A stretch of DNA of 64,000 bases from Anaerolineales bacterium (GTDB lineage Bacteria > Chloroflexota > Anaerolineae > Anaerolineales > UBA11579), in assembly GCA_025808555.1 (NCBI GenBank), contig CP075526.1, positions 1,592,712-1,656,711 of the forward strand, written 5' to 3'. This document shows, piece by piece, positions 48,960 to 58,019 of the stretch. How positions within the stretch are numbered: the stretch's first letter is position 1; every line of letters begins with the position of its first letter. A program made the position numbers and the translations under genes. The notes beneath the pieces are model-generated. The model was given only the letters and a program-made list of their open reading frames with translations, was not told where the DNA came from and made no database searches.

Positions 48960-50366
48960 ATGGCATGGCGCAGAAATCACCTATTGCTACTCACACTGGG
49001 GCTCCTGCTTGTCGCCTGCGCCGCCCCACGCGCCAATTCCGCTTCCAGCACCCCTAGCCCGTATAGCATCGAGCCAGTGTTTGCGGAGTTTTATGCCTTT
49101 CTGGGCGGGCCGCAGCGCGCCGGCGCCGTGATCTCGCCCGGCATTGTTGAAGGCAACATCCAAAAGCAATACATCGAAGCCGGCCTCATGGTCTACAACC
49201 CGGCCTTGGCGCCTAGTGAACAGTACAGTCTGGCCCCATTGGGCCAGCAGCTGGGCGTTTGGGATGCACCCCTGCCGGACATGAATCTGCCCGACGTGCT
49301 TTTTGTCGATGGCTACATTATTTACGAAGGTTTCGAGGATCTCTATCGCCAACTCGGCGGGCAGCGCTACATTGGCAAGCCGCTCACCGGCGTGCGTTTT
49401 ATAGAAGAGCAAAGCCGGGTTGAGCAATACTTTGAGAATCTGGGTTTTTATATGGACCTGGATGAGCCCCAGACCGGCGTACGCCTGATGGACTACGGCC
49501 GCCAGGTCTGCGCCCAGGGCTGCGGCGCACCTGCCAGCAGCCCGGCCGCCGTCATCCAGTCTCAGTTGGCCTATGGCGAGCCGTTCGTGGGCGCTGTGGC
49601 CGCGCTGGGTGACGTGGTAGGCACGCGCCTGGCGGGGCCATATCAGCTGGCCGATGGCAGCATAGAGGTCATCTTCAACAACATGGTGCTCTACACCCCA
49701 GCCGATCAGCCCAGCGCAGTCCTGCCTCGCCCGATCACGGCCCTGCTCGGCATCCTGCCTGATCCGCGCGTCACCCGGGTGGAGAATGCCAATCTCACCT
49801 TCTATGCATTGGATGGCGACTTTGGTTACAACGTGCCTTTAGTTTTCAACGAGTACATCACCCAGCGCGGCGGCTACGAGCTCTTTGGCGCACCGATTGC
49901 AGAGTTGCAACCCACGGATGGCGGCGCAAGCCAGTGCTTTGTGAACGCATGCTTGCGTTATCAAAACGGACAGGTCAGCCCGCTGCCGCTTGGGCTGGAG
50001 TACCGCACAAAGTTTTACGATCAAGCTTCGCCCCAGGTGCAAGCTGCTTTTGAACAGATCCGCATTGATGTGTGGGAGGCGCGCTCGCAGGTTTCCTCCA
50101 CTGAAGGTCAGACCATCTACGCCAGTCTGCACGCCAACGGCCAGTTGCTGGCCGGCTTGCAGCCCTATTTGGAGCTTACCACGCCCTCAGGCGGCAGCCA
50201 GCTCTACACGTTCCCCCCTACGGATGCCAATGGGCAGACCCAGCTAAGCGTGCCACCTGTGCAAGGACAGAATTGGGAGCAGGTGGTCTACAAGGTCTGC
50301 CTGGACGGCCTGCATGAAGCCACCCGTTGCACAACTGACTCATATCGTATCTGGGGTAACCCCTAA
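48960..50366 (+). CDS. Lipoprotein with repeated Gly-Gly/Phe-Gly cell-surface motifs
   Basis: 468 residues if begun at ATG 48960 (MAWRRNHLLLLTLGLLLVAC), which gives a clean signal peptide with Cys20; ATG 48930 would add ten residues. Three or four loosely repeated units share 'Fxx(Y/F)...GG...(A/I)G.P(I/L)...(Q/E)YFE' (at about 42-80, 120-170 and 290-345), a pattern common in Chloroflexota secreted proteins. A C-terminal beta-rich domain at about 360-468 carries Cys pairs. No enzymatic motif is seen; it probably binds a surface polymer or another protein. Confidence 0.75.
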   Translation: MAWRRNHLLLLTLGLLLVACAAPRANSASSTPSPYSIEPVFAEFYAFLGGPQRAGAVISPGIVEGNIQKQYIEAGLMVYNPALAPSEQYSLAPLGQQLGVWDAPLPDMNLPDVLFVDGYIIYEGFEDLYRQLGGQRYIGKPLTGVRFIEEQSRVEQYFENLGFYMDLDEPQTGVRLMDYGRQVCAQGCGAPASSPAAVIQSQLAYGEPFVGAVAALGDVVGTRLAGPYQLADGSIEVIFNNMVLYTPADQPSAVLPRPITALLGILPDPRVTRVENANLTFYALDGDFGYNVPLVFNEYITQRGGYELFGAPIAELQPTDGGASQCFVNACLRYQNGQVSPLPLGLEYRTKFYDQASPQVQAAFEQIRIDVWEARSQVSSTEGQTIYASLHANGQLLAGLQPYLELTTPSGGSQLYTFPPTDANGQTQLSVPPVQGQNWEQVVYKVCLDGLHEATRCTTDSYRIWGNP

Positions 50367-50380
50367 CCAAGGAGATATGC

Positions 50381-50779
50381 ATGACAAACGAAGAAATCCT
50401 GAACCTGATGAACCAATATGTTGACATGAAGTCGAAGGCTGCTCAATTGGAATCAGAAAAACAGCGCATGATTGAGGAAACCATGCCGCCCGATGTGCGC
50501 CAGCGCGTTGCGGATATCGAAGCCGAATTTGCCGGCAAGAGCCAGGCGGCTGAAGAATCACTGGCCGCCTTGGAAGAGAGGATCAAAGCGAGTGTAGTGA
50601 CAGCCCAGGCCAATGTGGCCGTGGAAGGCATGAAGGCCTCATATCATGCCGGCCGTGTCACCTGGGATTCCAAAGGTCTAGAAGATGCCATGACCAGCAA
50701 CCCGCAAGTGGCCGAGGCGATCGCTCAATACAAGAAGCAGGGCAAAGAATATGCTTCGTTTACCTTCCCCAAGGGCTAA
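50381..50779 (+). CDS. Small coiled-coil protein of unknown function
   Basis: 132 residues with SD AAGGAGAT. The first 80 residues are charged heptad-like helices (MKSKAAQLESEKQRMIEETMP... with AAEESLAALEERI). The end has a compact motif SYHAGRVTWDSKGLEDAM then QYKKQGKEYASFTF. The layout vaguely resembles Gam-like or phage scaffold proteins, but no phage genes are nearby. Follows the lipoprotein by 14 nt. Confidence 0.65.
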   Translation: MTNEEILNLMNQYVDMKSKAAQLESEKQRMIEETMPPDVRQRVADIEAEFAGKSQAAEESLAALEERIKASVVTAQANVAVEGMKASYHAGRVTWDSKGLEDAMTSNPQVAEAIAQYKKQGKEYASFTFPKG

Positions 50780-50784
50780 CAGCG

Positions 50785-51570
50785 CTAGGCCAATACTGTA
50801 TACAGCCAGATCCCTGCCGCCACAGCCAGGTTGAGCGAAGTGACCCGCCCGCGCATTGGCATACTGACCACCTGCCTGCAGGTGGTCAGCTGCTCTGGGC
50901 TCAGCCCTTCGCGCTCGCTGCCCAGCAGCAGGGCTGCTGGGCGCGTGTAGGTCACCTCGCGATAGGGAAGCTCGGCTTTGGCCGAGCTGCCGTAGATGCT
51001 CACGCCCTCTGCGGCGGCCCACACCACAAAGTCTGCAAAGCTGGCTTGCACGATCGGCTTGGTGAAGTGGGCCCCCATACCCGCTCGCACAGCCTGCAGG
51101 TGCCAGGGGTCGGCGCCGCCATCCAGTAGCAGCAAGCCCTCGCCGCCTGCCGCGTCCAGCGTGCGCAGCAGGCTGCCCAGGTTCCCGGGGTCTTGCGGAG
51201 CCACCGCCGCCAAATACACCGCCGAGGGATGCACCTGCAGGTTCGCCAGGTGGGTCGCATTCTGGCGGGCAACCGCCAGAATGCCCTGCGGGTTGTCCTT
51301 CTCGCTCAAGCTGGCCATCACATCTTCGTTTGTTTCGATAGTTTCCACGCCCGCCTGCTGCAGCCGCTGCGGCAACCCGTGGGCAAACTCACCGCGCAGC
51401 AGGGTGGGCGCATATAGCGCCATCTCTAATGTTGCTCCAGCCTCCAACGCTGCGCCGATGTGAAACACGCCTTCAACCAGGAATTGGCTGGTTGCCTGCC
51501 GCGTCTTCCGTTCATGCAGGCTGCGTACTAGTTTCACTTTTGGGTTGCTGCGGCTGGTGATGGCGGTCAT
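50785..51570 (-). CDS. TrmH/SpoU-family RNA 2'-O-methyltransferase
   Basis: A 261-residue SPOUT enzyme with an N-terminal substrate-binding domain (SRSNPKVKLVRSLHERKTRQATSQFLVEG, as in RlmB/TsnR-type rRNA methyltransferases) and a C-terminal knotted domain. The knotted domain has DPGNLGSLLRTLDAAG at about 145-160, LLLGSEREGLSPE at about 212-224 and MRGRVTSLNLAVAAGIWLY at about 236-254, which are motifs 1-3 with the N.. and S-N residues. The precise rRNA or tRNA site is not predictable. Converges with the upstream small gene. Confidence 0.92.
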   Translation of the reverse strand: MTAITSRSNPKVKLVRSLHERKTRQATSQFLVEGVFHIGAALEAGATLEMALYAPTLLRGEFAHGLPQRLQQAGVETIETNEDVMASLSEKDNPQGILAVARQNATHLANLQVHPSAVYLAAVAPQDPGNLGSLLRTLDAAGGEGLLLLDGGADPWHLQAVRAGMGAHFTKPIVQASFADFVVWAAAEGVSIYGSSAKAELPYREVTYTRPAALLLGSEREGLSPEQLTTCRQVVSMPMRGRVTSLNLAVAAGIWLYTVLA

Positions 51571-51591
51571 GGTGGCGATTATACGAGGGTG

Positions 51592-51638
51592 CCTAATACA
51601 AAAAAGCCTTTGGCATCGCCAAAGGCTTTTTGTATTAG
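51592..51638 (-). terminator. Intrinsic terminator of the 51652-52614 lipoprotein gene
   Basis: CCTAATACA-AAAAAGCCTTTGGC pairs with GCCAAAGGCTTTTTGTATTAGG, with one bulged A and an ATC loop; the A/T lower stem gives U-tracts both ways. It separates the lipoprotein gene from trmH, both on the minus strand. Confidence 0.88.
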
Positions 51639-51651
51639 GGTTGCTCGCTTT

Positions 51652-52614
51652 TTACATCCCCAGACAGTTGAATGCACCCTGCACTGGGAAAGTGCTGCCA
51701 TCTGGGCGGCGGCCTTCGCCGTAGTAGGAGCCTGACAGTTGGTCAGCGTTTACGGTCACGCTGAGCCAGTTGGTAGTGTACTCGCTACCGCCTACGCGCC
51801 AACTCAATCCGCCGCGCACCGCGGTATCCGGCGTGGCACCGGGTTCCACCACCAGCAAGGCTGCATTCTCGCCACTTCGCCCGCTGCTGATCACGATCTG
51901 GGGAACCGTCTCGCATTGAGCTCCGGTCATATCCACTGGGTGATCGCCAAATACACGCAGCAGACCGGCGATGCAATTGAAGACACCGTTGACATCAATC
52001 ACTTCTTGAACTGGCACACCTTCCACTACCTTGTGCGCAGTACCGGCGAAGCTACCCGAAAACAGGTCGTCGTTTAATGTGATTACAAATAAATCCTGTG
52101 TGGATACCAGGGCACTATCGGTAGCGGCGTCACTGCTTGCCCACACCAGATAGCCGCCGCGAAGGTTGCTTTCATCCGAGGCCGGATAAATGACCAAAGA
52201 GGCGTACGGAGGCGGCGCGTCAAAGACAGCAGGTACGCTGACATAGGTTTCGCCATCCAGCGTGGAACAGGACCCGCCCGTTACCATCAGCGGCAACCCG
52301 CCAGATATTGCGATCGTGGCTGAATTCTCCGCCGATGTATCGCTGGGCAGTGCGCCACTGGGCCGGCTGGCCGGCGGCGCCGCGCCAGCCGGCGCTGCGC
52401 CCAGTACCGGCGCACCCAACCCGGTGGCAGCGTCTACGCTCGCCCCAGGATCAGCGGCCGAGCCGCCGGCGTCCGTCGAGCCGCTTGCGCTCGTGTCGCC
52501 GCCACCACCGCTTGGGGTGGGTGTAGGCGTTGCCGGGGCGCTGGGGCTGCACGCAGCCAGAAGGGTCAGCAGCAATACAAAGCCCCAACTGAGATGCTTA
52601 TGTAAGGGTTTCAT
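51652..52614 (-). CDS. Lipoprotein with two tandem beta-domain repeats
   Basis: 320 residues from ATG 52614 (MKPLHKHLSWGFVLLLTLLAAC), behind GAGGAG; lipobox LLAAC, Cys22. A long low-complexity linker (Pro/Thr/Gly/Ala/Asp) runs to about 110. Two homologous domains of about 85-100 residues follow, each opening with a Cys (GSCST, AQCET), containing GGYLVW / GGLSWR and SGSF / SGSY strands, and closing with GVFNC / GAFNC. Each Cys pair could form a disulphide. The function is unknown; the tandem duplication points to a surface-exposed binding module. Confidence 0.78.
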   Translation of the reverse strand: MKPLHKHLSWGFVLLLTLLAACSPSAPATPTPTPSGGGGDTSASGSTDAGGSAADPGASVDAATGLGAPVLGAAPAGAAPPASRPSGALPSDTSAENSATIAISGGLPLMVTGGSCSTLDGETYVSVPAVFDAPPPYASLVIYPASDESNLRGGYLVWASSDAATDSALVSTQDLFVITLNDDLFSGSFAGTAHKVVEGVPVQEVIDVNGVFNCIAGLLRVFGDHPVDMTGAQCETVPQIVISSGRSGENAALLVVEPGATPDTAVRGGLSWRVGGSEYTTNWLSVTVNADQLSGSYYGEGRRPDGSTFPVQGAFNCLGM

Positions 52615-52737
52615 GATTCTCCTCAAGTTGGCTTGGATTGTCATGGAGAACCTGCTTTTTAGCCACAAATTTCTCCCCACAAACCCCACCCGTTCCTGAT
52701 AGCTTTTGCAAGTACTCCCGCGTATTAATTAGGGTGT

Positions 52738-54030
52738 ATGAGTTCGCCCACTGAAAGCACCTCTCGTATTCCTGGTTTCTATGACCTTTCAATAGAAGAG
52801 CGCCACCAGCGCCTGCGTGGCCTTGGAGTGCTCACTGAGGAACAGTTGGCTGCCCTGGCCGAAGGTGGCATCCACGCCGAAGCGGCTGACCACATGGTCG
52901 AGAACGCCATCGGCGTGCACAGCCTTCCGCTCGGCCTGGGGCTCAACTTCGTAGTCAATGGCCGCGAGGTGCTGGTGCCGATGGCCGTCGAGGAACCCTC
53001 GGTCGTGGCGGGCGCGTCGTTCATGGCCAAACTGGCCCGCGCTGCTGGCGGTTTCACCGCCTCCACCGACGCGCCGCACATGATCGGTCAGATGCAATTG
53101 TTGGACGTGACTGACTTGGATGCCGCCACCGCCGCCATCCAGGCCGCCACGCCTGATTTGCTGGCCGAGGCAGCCCAAATCGACCCTGTCCTCCTGAAGC
53201 TGGGCGGCGGCCCGCGTGAGCTGGTCGTGCGCCGTATTGACGAGTCACCCATTGGGCCGTTCCTGGTGCTGCATCTGATCTACGACGTGCGCGATGCCAT
53301 GGGCGCCAATGCCATCAACACCGCCTGCGAGCGCCTGGCGCCGCGCATCGAAGCCCTCACCGGCGGCCGCGTCCACCTGCGCATCCTCAGCAACCTGGCC
53401 GACCGCCGCCTGGCGCGCGCCGCCTGCACCATCAAGCGCAGCGAGCTCGCCTTCGGTGATTTCTCTGCCGAGCAGGTGCGCGATGGCATCGTGGAGGCCT
53501 GGGCCTTCGCCGCCGCTGACCCGTACCGGGCGGCCACGCACAACAAGGGCATCATGAACGGCATTGATGCCGTGGTCATTGCCACCGGCAATGATTGGCG
53601 CGCCGTGGAAGCCGGCGCCCATGCTTACGCCGCAAGCCGCGGCCGCTACACTTCGCTCAGCACCTGGGGCGTCTCGCCGGACGGTGACCTCGTCGGCAGC
53701 TTGGAGCTGCCGATGGCCGTTGGCATCGTGGGCGGCGCCACCAAGGTTCATCCCACCGCCCAGGCCGCGCTCAAGCTGATGGGCGTTTCCACTGCGGCCG
53801 AGTTGGCAGAGATAATTACCGCCGTCGGCCTGGCCCAAAACCTGGCCGCCTTGCGCGCCCTGGCCACCGAGGGTATCCAACGCGGCCACATGAGCCTGCA
53901 TGCCCGCCAGGTGGCGATTGCCGCTGGCGCACAAGGCGAGCAGGTTGAGAAACTGGCCGCACAGTTGGTTGCCGAAAAAACCGTGCGCGTAGACCGCGCC
54001 GAGCAATTATTAAAGGAATGGTCGCAATGA
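52738..54030 (+). CDS. mvaA: Hydroxymethylglutaryl-CoA reductase, class II
   Basis: 430 residues. Class II features are [24 protein letters not shown] with the catalytic Glu, [24 protein letters not shown]-type dimer signature, [20 protein letters not shown] with the catalytic Lys and Asp, and [11 protein letters not shown] with the His. Class II enzymes often act in the degradative direction, but several organisms use them for mevalonate synthesis. Here the gene overlaps HMG-CoA synthase (ATGA), which argues for biosynthesis of mevalonate and isoprenoids. No SD; TATTAA at 52723-52728 lies 9 nt before the ATG. Confidence 0.95.
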   Translation: MSSPTESTSRIPGFYDLSIEERHQRLRGLGVLTEEQLAALAEGGIHAEAADHMVENAIGVHSLPLGLGLNFVVNGREVLVPMAVEEPSVVAGASFMAKLARAAGGFTASTDAPHMIGQMQLLDVTDLDAATAAIQAATPDLLAEAAQIDPVLLKLGGGPRELVVRRIDESPIGPFLVLHLIYDVRDAMGANAINTACERLAPRIEALTGGRVHLRILSNLADRRLARAACTIKRSELAFGDFSAEQVRDGIVEAWAFAAADPYRAATHNKGIMNGIDAVVIATGNDWRAVEAGAHAYAASRGRYTSLSTWGVSPDGDLVGSLELPMAVGIVGGATKVHPTAQAALKLMGVSTAAELAEIITAVGLAQNLAALRALATEGIQRGHMSLHARQVAIAAGAQGEQVEKLAAQLVAEKTVRVDRAEQLLKEWSQ

Positions 54031-55112
54031 CAGAACACATTCACGAGCACGAAACCGCCCGCTTGCTCAAACCGGAGCATCCAGTTGGCATCGTTGGCTA
54101 TGGCGCCTATGTGCCGCGCTACCGTCTGCCAGCCAAAGAAGTGGCCCGTGTGTGGACGGATGGGACAGCTGGTTTGCCCATTGTTGAAAAATCTGTGCCT
54201 GGCTTGGATGAGGACGTCATCACTATGTCGATCGAGGCCGCCCGCAATGCGGTCGCCCGCGCTCAGGTGCCGGTCAAAGAACTGCGCGCCATCTGGGTCG
54301 GCTCCGAGTCGCATCCCTACGCGGTGAAGCCCAGCTCCACGCTGGTAGCCGAAGCCATCGGCGCGTCAACCAGCATTCAGGCCGCCGACTGGGAGTTTGC
54401 CTGCAAAGCTGGCACCGAGGCCATGGTGGCTGCCATGGGCTTCGTCGGCTCGCGCATGGCGCAGTACGCCATGGCCATCGGCATGGACACGGCCCAGGGC
54501 CGCCCGGGCGATGCTTTGGAATACACGGCGGGGGCGGGCGGGGCGGCTTTCATCATTGGCCCGGCCGAAGAATCCGTCGCCGAGATCGAATGCACTTATT
54601 CCTTCGTCACCGATACGCCCGATTTCTGGCGCCGTCAATATGCCAAGTACCCGGAGCATGGCCAGCGCTTCACCGGCGAACCGGCTTACTTCAAGCACAT
54701 CACCACCGCCGGCCAGGCCATGTTCGATGCCACTGGCACAAAGCCTGAAGATTATGCCTACGCCGTCTTCCACCAGCCCAACGCCAAGTTCCCGCAGCGC
54801 GCCGGCCAGATGCTGGGCTTTGCACCTGAGCAGATCCAGACCGGGCTGCTGGTGCCGCGCATCGGCAACACGTACTCCGGCGCGGCCATCATTGGCCTGA
54901 CCGCTATTTTGGATATTGCCAAGCCAGGCGACCGCATCATGCTGGTCTCCTTCGGTTCTGGCGCTGGCTCGGATGCAATGGTGCTGCGGGTGACCGACAA
55001 TATCGCTGGCAAGCCGGCCCTGGCGCCCACCACAGAGCAATACATCCAACGCCGCACCGAGATCGACTATGCCGCATATGTACGTATGCGCGGCAAGTTG
55101 ACAATGAAGTAA
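54027..55112 (+). CDS. mvaS: Hydroxymethylglutaryl-CoA synthase, archaeal type
   Basis: 361 residues from ATG 54027; AAGGA at 54013-54017 fits this start better than ATG 54018. The opening [23 protein letters not shown] is typical of the archaeal/PksG-like branch. The catalytic Glu is in [15 protein letters not shown], the acyl-Cys in [10 protein letters not shown] at about 125-134, and the His in [12 protein letters not shown]. It condenses acetyl-CoA with acetoacetyl-CoA. In archaea this protein works in a stable complex with a thiolase and a DUF35 protein. Those partners are the next gene and 57610-58008. Confidence 0.94.
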   Translation: MTEHIHEHETARLLKPEHPVGIVGYGAYVPRYRLPAKEVARVWTDGTAGLPIVEKSVPGLDEDVITMSIEAARNAVARAQVPVKELRAIWVGSESHPYAVKPSSTLVAEAIGASTSIQAADWEFACKAGTEAMVAAMGFVGSRMAQYAMAIGMDTAQGRPGDALEYTAGAGGAAFIIGPAEESVAEIECTYSFVTDTPDFWRRQYAKYPEHGQRFTGEPAYFKHITTAGQAMFDATGTKPEDYAYAVFHQPNAKFPQRAGQMLGFAPEQIQTGLLVPRIGNTYSGAAIIGLTAILDIAKPGDRIMLVSFGSGAGSDAMVLRVTDNIAGKPALAPTTEQYIQRRTEIDYAAYVRMRGKLTMK

Positions 55113-55119
55113 GGGAATT

Positions 55120-56283
55120 ATGACCAACATCATCATCGCCGGTATCGGGCAGACGCCCGTCAACGAACACTGGAACACCTCGCTGCGCGAGCTGGCCTTC
55201 CACGCCATGGAAGCGGCCATGCAGGATGCTGGCGGCCTGCGCCCCACTGCGCTGTACGTCGGCAACATGCTGGCGGGCCAGCTCTCCAGGCAAGGCCAGC
55301 TCGGCGCACTCTTGGCCGACTTTGCCGGCCTAACGGGTATTGAGGCCACCACGGTGGAAGCCGCCGGCGCCTCCGCCGCCATGGCCCTGCGCGTCGGCAT
55401 GCTGGCGGTTGCCAGCGGCCAGGTAGACGCCGCCATGGTGCTGGGCGTCGAGAAGCTCAGCGAGCAAGTGCCTGCTGAGGTCGAAGCCGCCCTGGCGATG
55501 AGCTCCGACACTGACTACGAAGCCGAGCAGGGCCTCACCCTCACCGCCCAGGCGGCCCTGCTGGCGCAGCGCTATGTGCATGAGCACAAACTGCCAGAGC
55601 ATGCTCTGGCAGGCTTTGCCCTCACTGCCCACGCCAACGGCGCACACAATCCTAATGCCATGTTCCGCAAGGCCATCAAGCCAGAGACCTATACCAAGGC
55701 TGGCATGGTCAGCGCGCCGCTCAATATGTTTGATGTTGCGCCAAATGCCGATGGCGCCGCGGCGCTCATCCTCACGCGCCGTGAGCGTCTGCCCCCCAAG
55801 TTTTCGCACCCCCTGGTTGAGATTATCGGCTCCAGCGCGGTTACCGATACTCTGGCTCTGCATGACCGCCCGGACCCGCTCACCTTCAACGCGGCGCGCC
55901 TCTCCATTGAGCGCGCCTGCGCCCAGGCTGGCATTTTGCCTGGCGATGCTGACCTGTTCGAATTGTTCGATGCTTTCTCCATCTATAGCGCCCTGACGCT
56001 GGAAGCGGCTGGCTTGGCTACCCGCGGCGAGGGCTGGAAGCTGGCCCAGAACGGCGCCATTTCGCTCAACGGCCAGATGCCCATCACGACCCTGGGCGGG
56101 CTGAAGGCCCGCGGCTTCCCGGGCGGCGCTACCGGCGCCTACCAGGCCGCCGAAGCGGCCCTGCAGCTGCGCGGTCAGGCGGGCGGGGCGCAAGTGGCCG
56201 ACGCCAAGACCGCTATCGTGCAGAGCCTGGGCGGGCCTGCCTCGACCGCGGTCACGCATGTTTTGCGCCGATTGGAGAATTAG
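55120..56283 (+). CDS. Thiolase-like protein lacking catalytic residues
   Basis: 387 residues with complete thiolase/SCP2-thiolase domain order and usual length. The acyl-accepting Cys motif (CASG) is instead VEAAGASAAM at about 82-91, where Gly stands at the Cys position. The HDAF motif is FELFDAFSIY at about 285-294 with Phe for His. The C-terminal GHPxGATG is ARGFPGGATG at about 329-338 with Phe for His. Three active-site positions are therefore changed, yet the fold and CoA-side phrases are retained, and no frameshift is seen. It probably cannot make acetoacetyl-CoA and may serve as the scaffold of the HMG-CoA synthase complex (inference). SD AAGGGA; 7 nt after mvaS. Confidence 0.85.
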   Translation: MTNIIIAGIGQTPVNEHWNTSLRELAFHAMEAAMQDAGGLRPTALYVGNMLAGQLSRQGQLGALLADFAGLTGIEATTVEAAGASAAMALRVGMLAVASGQVDAAMVLGVEKLSEQVPAEVEAALAMSSDTDYEAEQGLTLTAQAALLAQRYVHEHKLPEHALAGFALTAHANGAHNPNAMFRKAIKPETYTKAGMVSAPLNMFDVAPNADGAAALILTRRERLPPKFSHPLVEIIGSSAVTDTLALHDRPDPLTFNAARLSIERACAQAGILPGDADLFELFDAFSIYSALTLEAAGLATRGEGWKLAQNGAISLNGQMPITTLGGLKARGFPGGATGAYQAAEAALQLRGQAGGAQVADAKTAIVQSLGGPASTAVTHVLRRLEN

Positions 56284-56715
56284 ATGGATCTGCTTGCTGC
56301 TCGTCTAGATAAAGCTACCACGCTCACCAACGCGCTGGCCGCATCGCTCACCAGCGAGCAGCTAAAGAGCCACAATGGCGCCGCGCCATCCAACACCATC
56401 GGCGCCCAGTTCTGGTGCGTGGTCGGCGCTCGCGAGAGCTATGCGCGTGCTTTTGAAGCCGGCGCCTGGCAAGGTTTCAGTTGCAGCCTGAAGGAACCCG
56501 AAGTGCCCGCCAGCGTGCAGGCGGCCCTGGCCGCTTCACAGGCTGGGCTGCATGCCGCCCTCGCCGCCGCTGAGCAGCCTTGGAACGAGGCGCGCCAGCA
56601 CATCCTTTACGATCTGCTTGAGCACGAAGCCCAGCACCAGGGCCAGCTCATCCGCTATTTCTACGCCAACCGGATCCCGTTCCCGCTAGAGTTTGCCAAG
56701 CGCTACGCGCTGTAG
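56284..56715 (+). CDS. DinB/YfiT-like metal-binding four-helix protein
   Basis: 143 residues. Predicted four helices with HNGAAPSNTIGAQFWCVVGARESY and a C-terminal EHEAQHQGQLIRYFYANRIPFP at about 110-131, the DinB-family HxxxHxxQ ligand pattern. DinB-like proteins include thiol-dependent transferases and many of unknown role. It begins directly at the thiolase stop codon (TAGATG), so it is translationally coupled to the mevalonate genes. Confidence 0.78.
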   Translation: MDLLAARLDKATTLTNALAASLTSEQLKSHNGAAPSNTIGAQFWCVVGARESYARAFEAGAWQGFSCSLKEPEVPASVQAALAASQAGLHAALAAAEQPWNEARQHILYDLLEHEAQHQGQLIRYFYANRIPFPLEFAKRYAL

Positions 56716-56742
56716 TCTTTCCCGAGCAATCCCAAAGCCAAT

Positions 56743-56772
56743 AAAAAGCCCGCCATTCGGCGGGCTTTTTTA
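56743..56772. terminator. Bidirectional intrinsic terminator
   Basis: AAAAAGCCCGCC and GGCGGGCTTTTTT with an ATTC loop. It ends the plus-strand mevalonate operon and the minus-strand map gene, whose stop is at 56770. Same hairpin core as 37555-37588. Confidence 0.93.
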
Positions 56773-57516
56773 AGCTTGGGTCAGGATGATCGGCTTGCCC
56801 TGCGTGATCACGATCGTGTGCTCAAACTGGGCCGCGATCGAGCGGTCACGTGTGCGCAATGACCAGCCGTCGCTATCTTCAGTAATGCGCCCGGATCCTA
56901 CGGCAAGGAACGGTTCCAGGGCCAGCACCAACCCTTCGGTCAGCACGCGTTTGTCGCGTGGGTTAGGCACGTTTAGCACATCGCTCGGGTATTCGTGCAG
57001 TTTGCGCCCAATGCCATGGCTGGCCAACTCGGCGATCGTGTTGTAGCCCCGCTGACGCGCTTCGCTCTGCATGGTGCGTCCCAGCTCGCTGATGAGTACT
57101 CCCGCCTTGGCGGTCGCCAGTGTCTTTTTTAACGTCTCTTTGGTTGCTTCCAGCAGGGCGCTGATATCCTGGCTCTTCTTGCCCACCTGCATCGATGCGC
57201 CGGTGTCTGCGAAGTAACCATCTTTTTCGGCAGATACATCAATATGGATAAGGTCGCCCGCCTGCAGTACATAATCCCCCGGCACCCCGTGGGCAATCAC
57301 CGGCGCAACACTGATGCAGGTAGCGCACGGGAACTGGTACATGACCTCTGGCGCCGAGGCCGCGCCCTGGGCTTCCAGGAAGCCGCGGCCTAGCTCGTCT
57401 AATTCCCGCGTGGTCATGCCCGGCTTGGCGGCCGCCATCATTTTGCGCAGGGTTGCGGCACAGATCTTACCGATCGCCTTCAACGCTTGCAGTTGTTCGT
57501 CAGATTCCACGGTCAT
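56770..57516 (-). CDS. map: Methionine aminopeptidase, type I
   Basis: 248 residues, a compact MetAP-I that removes N-terminal Met from nascent proteins. The five metal ligands are visible: Asp in IHIDVSAEKDGYFADTG (two Asp), His in SHGIGRKLHE, Glu in LALEPFLAVG and Glu in AAQFEHTIVIT. The catalytic His is in VAPVIAHGVPGD. The N-terminal Cys-rich SH3-binding extension found in some types is absent. It interrupts the mevalonate genes on the opposite strand. Confidence 0.96.
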   Translation of the reverse strand: MTVESDEQLQALKAIGKICAATLRKMMAAAKPGMTTRELDELGRGFLEAQGAASAPEVMYQFPCATCISVAPVIAHGVPGDYVLQAGDLIHIDVSAEKDGYFADTGASMQVGKKSQDISALLEATKETLKKTLATAKAGVLISELGRTMQSEARQRGYNTIAELASHGIGRKLHEYPSDVLNVPNPRDKRVLTEGLVLALEPFLAVGSGRITEDSDGWSLRTRDRSIAAQFEHTIVITQGKPIILTQA

Positions 57517-57609
57517 AGCTGCTGGATTATAGGCGCATTAATCACCGCCAATTTGATAGTTTCTGAGAGTCTGGCCCAATTACAGTAAGCTCGACAGGAG
57601 AAACAAAAG

Positions 57610-58008
57610 ATGGATATTCCGCGCCATTGGAGACTTAAGAAACAGCGCTACTCGCTCACCGGCGAGGTATGCGAGCATTGTGACGCCAAACTGTTCCCGC
57701 CGCGTGACATCTGCCCCGAATGTGGCGAAGAGGCCAAGACCCTCTTCCAGTTCAGCGGCAAGGGCGAGGTCTACTCTTTCACCACCGTGTACGACGCACC
57801 CGAAGGCTATGCCGAGCAGGCGCCCTACACCTTGGCCATGGTCAAGCTGGTCGAAGGCCCGCTGGTCACCGCTCAACTCACTGACCTGGGTGAGCAAACC
57901 CCTGCCATCGGCATGCCGGTGGAAATGGTCACCCGCCTGCTGCGCTCCGCCACCGATGAGCGCGGCATGCTAATCTACGGTTACAAGTTCCGACCGGCTG
58001 TCGCTTAA
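57610..58008 (+). CDS. DUF35-type OB-fold/zinc-ribbon acyl-CoA-associated protein
   Basis: 132 residues. An N-terminal rubredoxin-like zinc ribbon has CEHC and CPEC (Cys21, 24, 35, 38 approximately), then an OB-fold (GKGEVYSFTTVYDAPEGYAEQAPYTLAMVKLVEGPLVTAQLT). In archaea DUF35 proteins bridge thiolase and HMG-CoA synthase and carry the shared CoA path. Here the gene is 1.3 kb from the thiolase, across dinB and map. SD AGGAG at 57595-57599. Confidence 0.9.
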   Translation: MDIPRHWRLKKQRYSLTGEVCEHCDAKLFPPRDICPECGEEAKTLFQFSGKGEVYSFTTVYDAPEGYAEQAPYTLAMVKLVEGPLVTAQLTDLGEQTPAIGMPVEMVTRLLRSATDERGMLIYGYKFRPAVA

Positions 58009-58019
58009 CTCCACCAAGC

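Noticed and set aside
50381-50779. Phage Gam-like protein as evidence of a prophage
   Set aside because: Only a loose coiled-coil resemblance; no integrase, capsid or terminase genes nearby.
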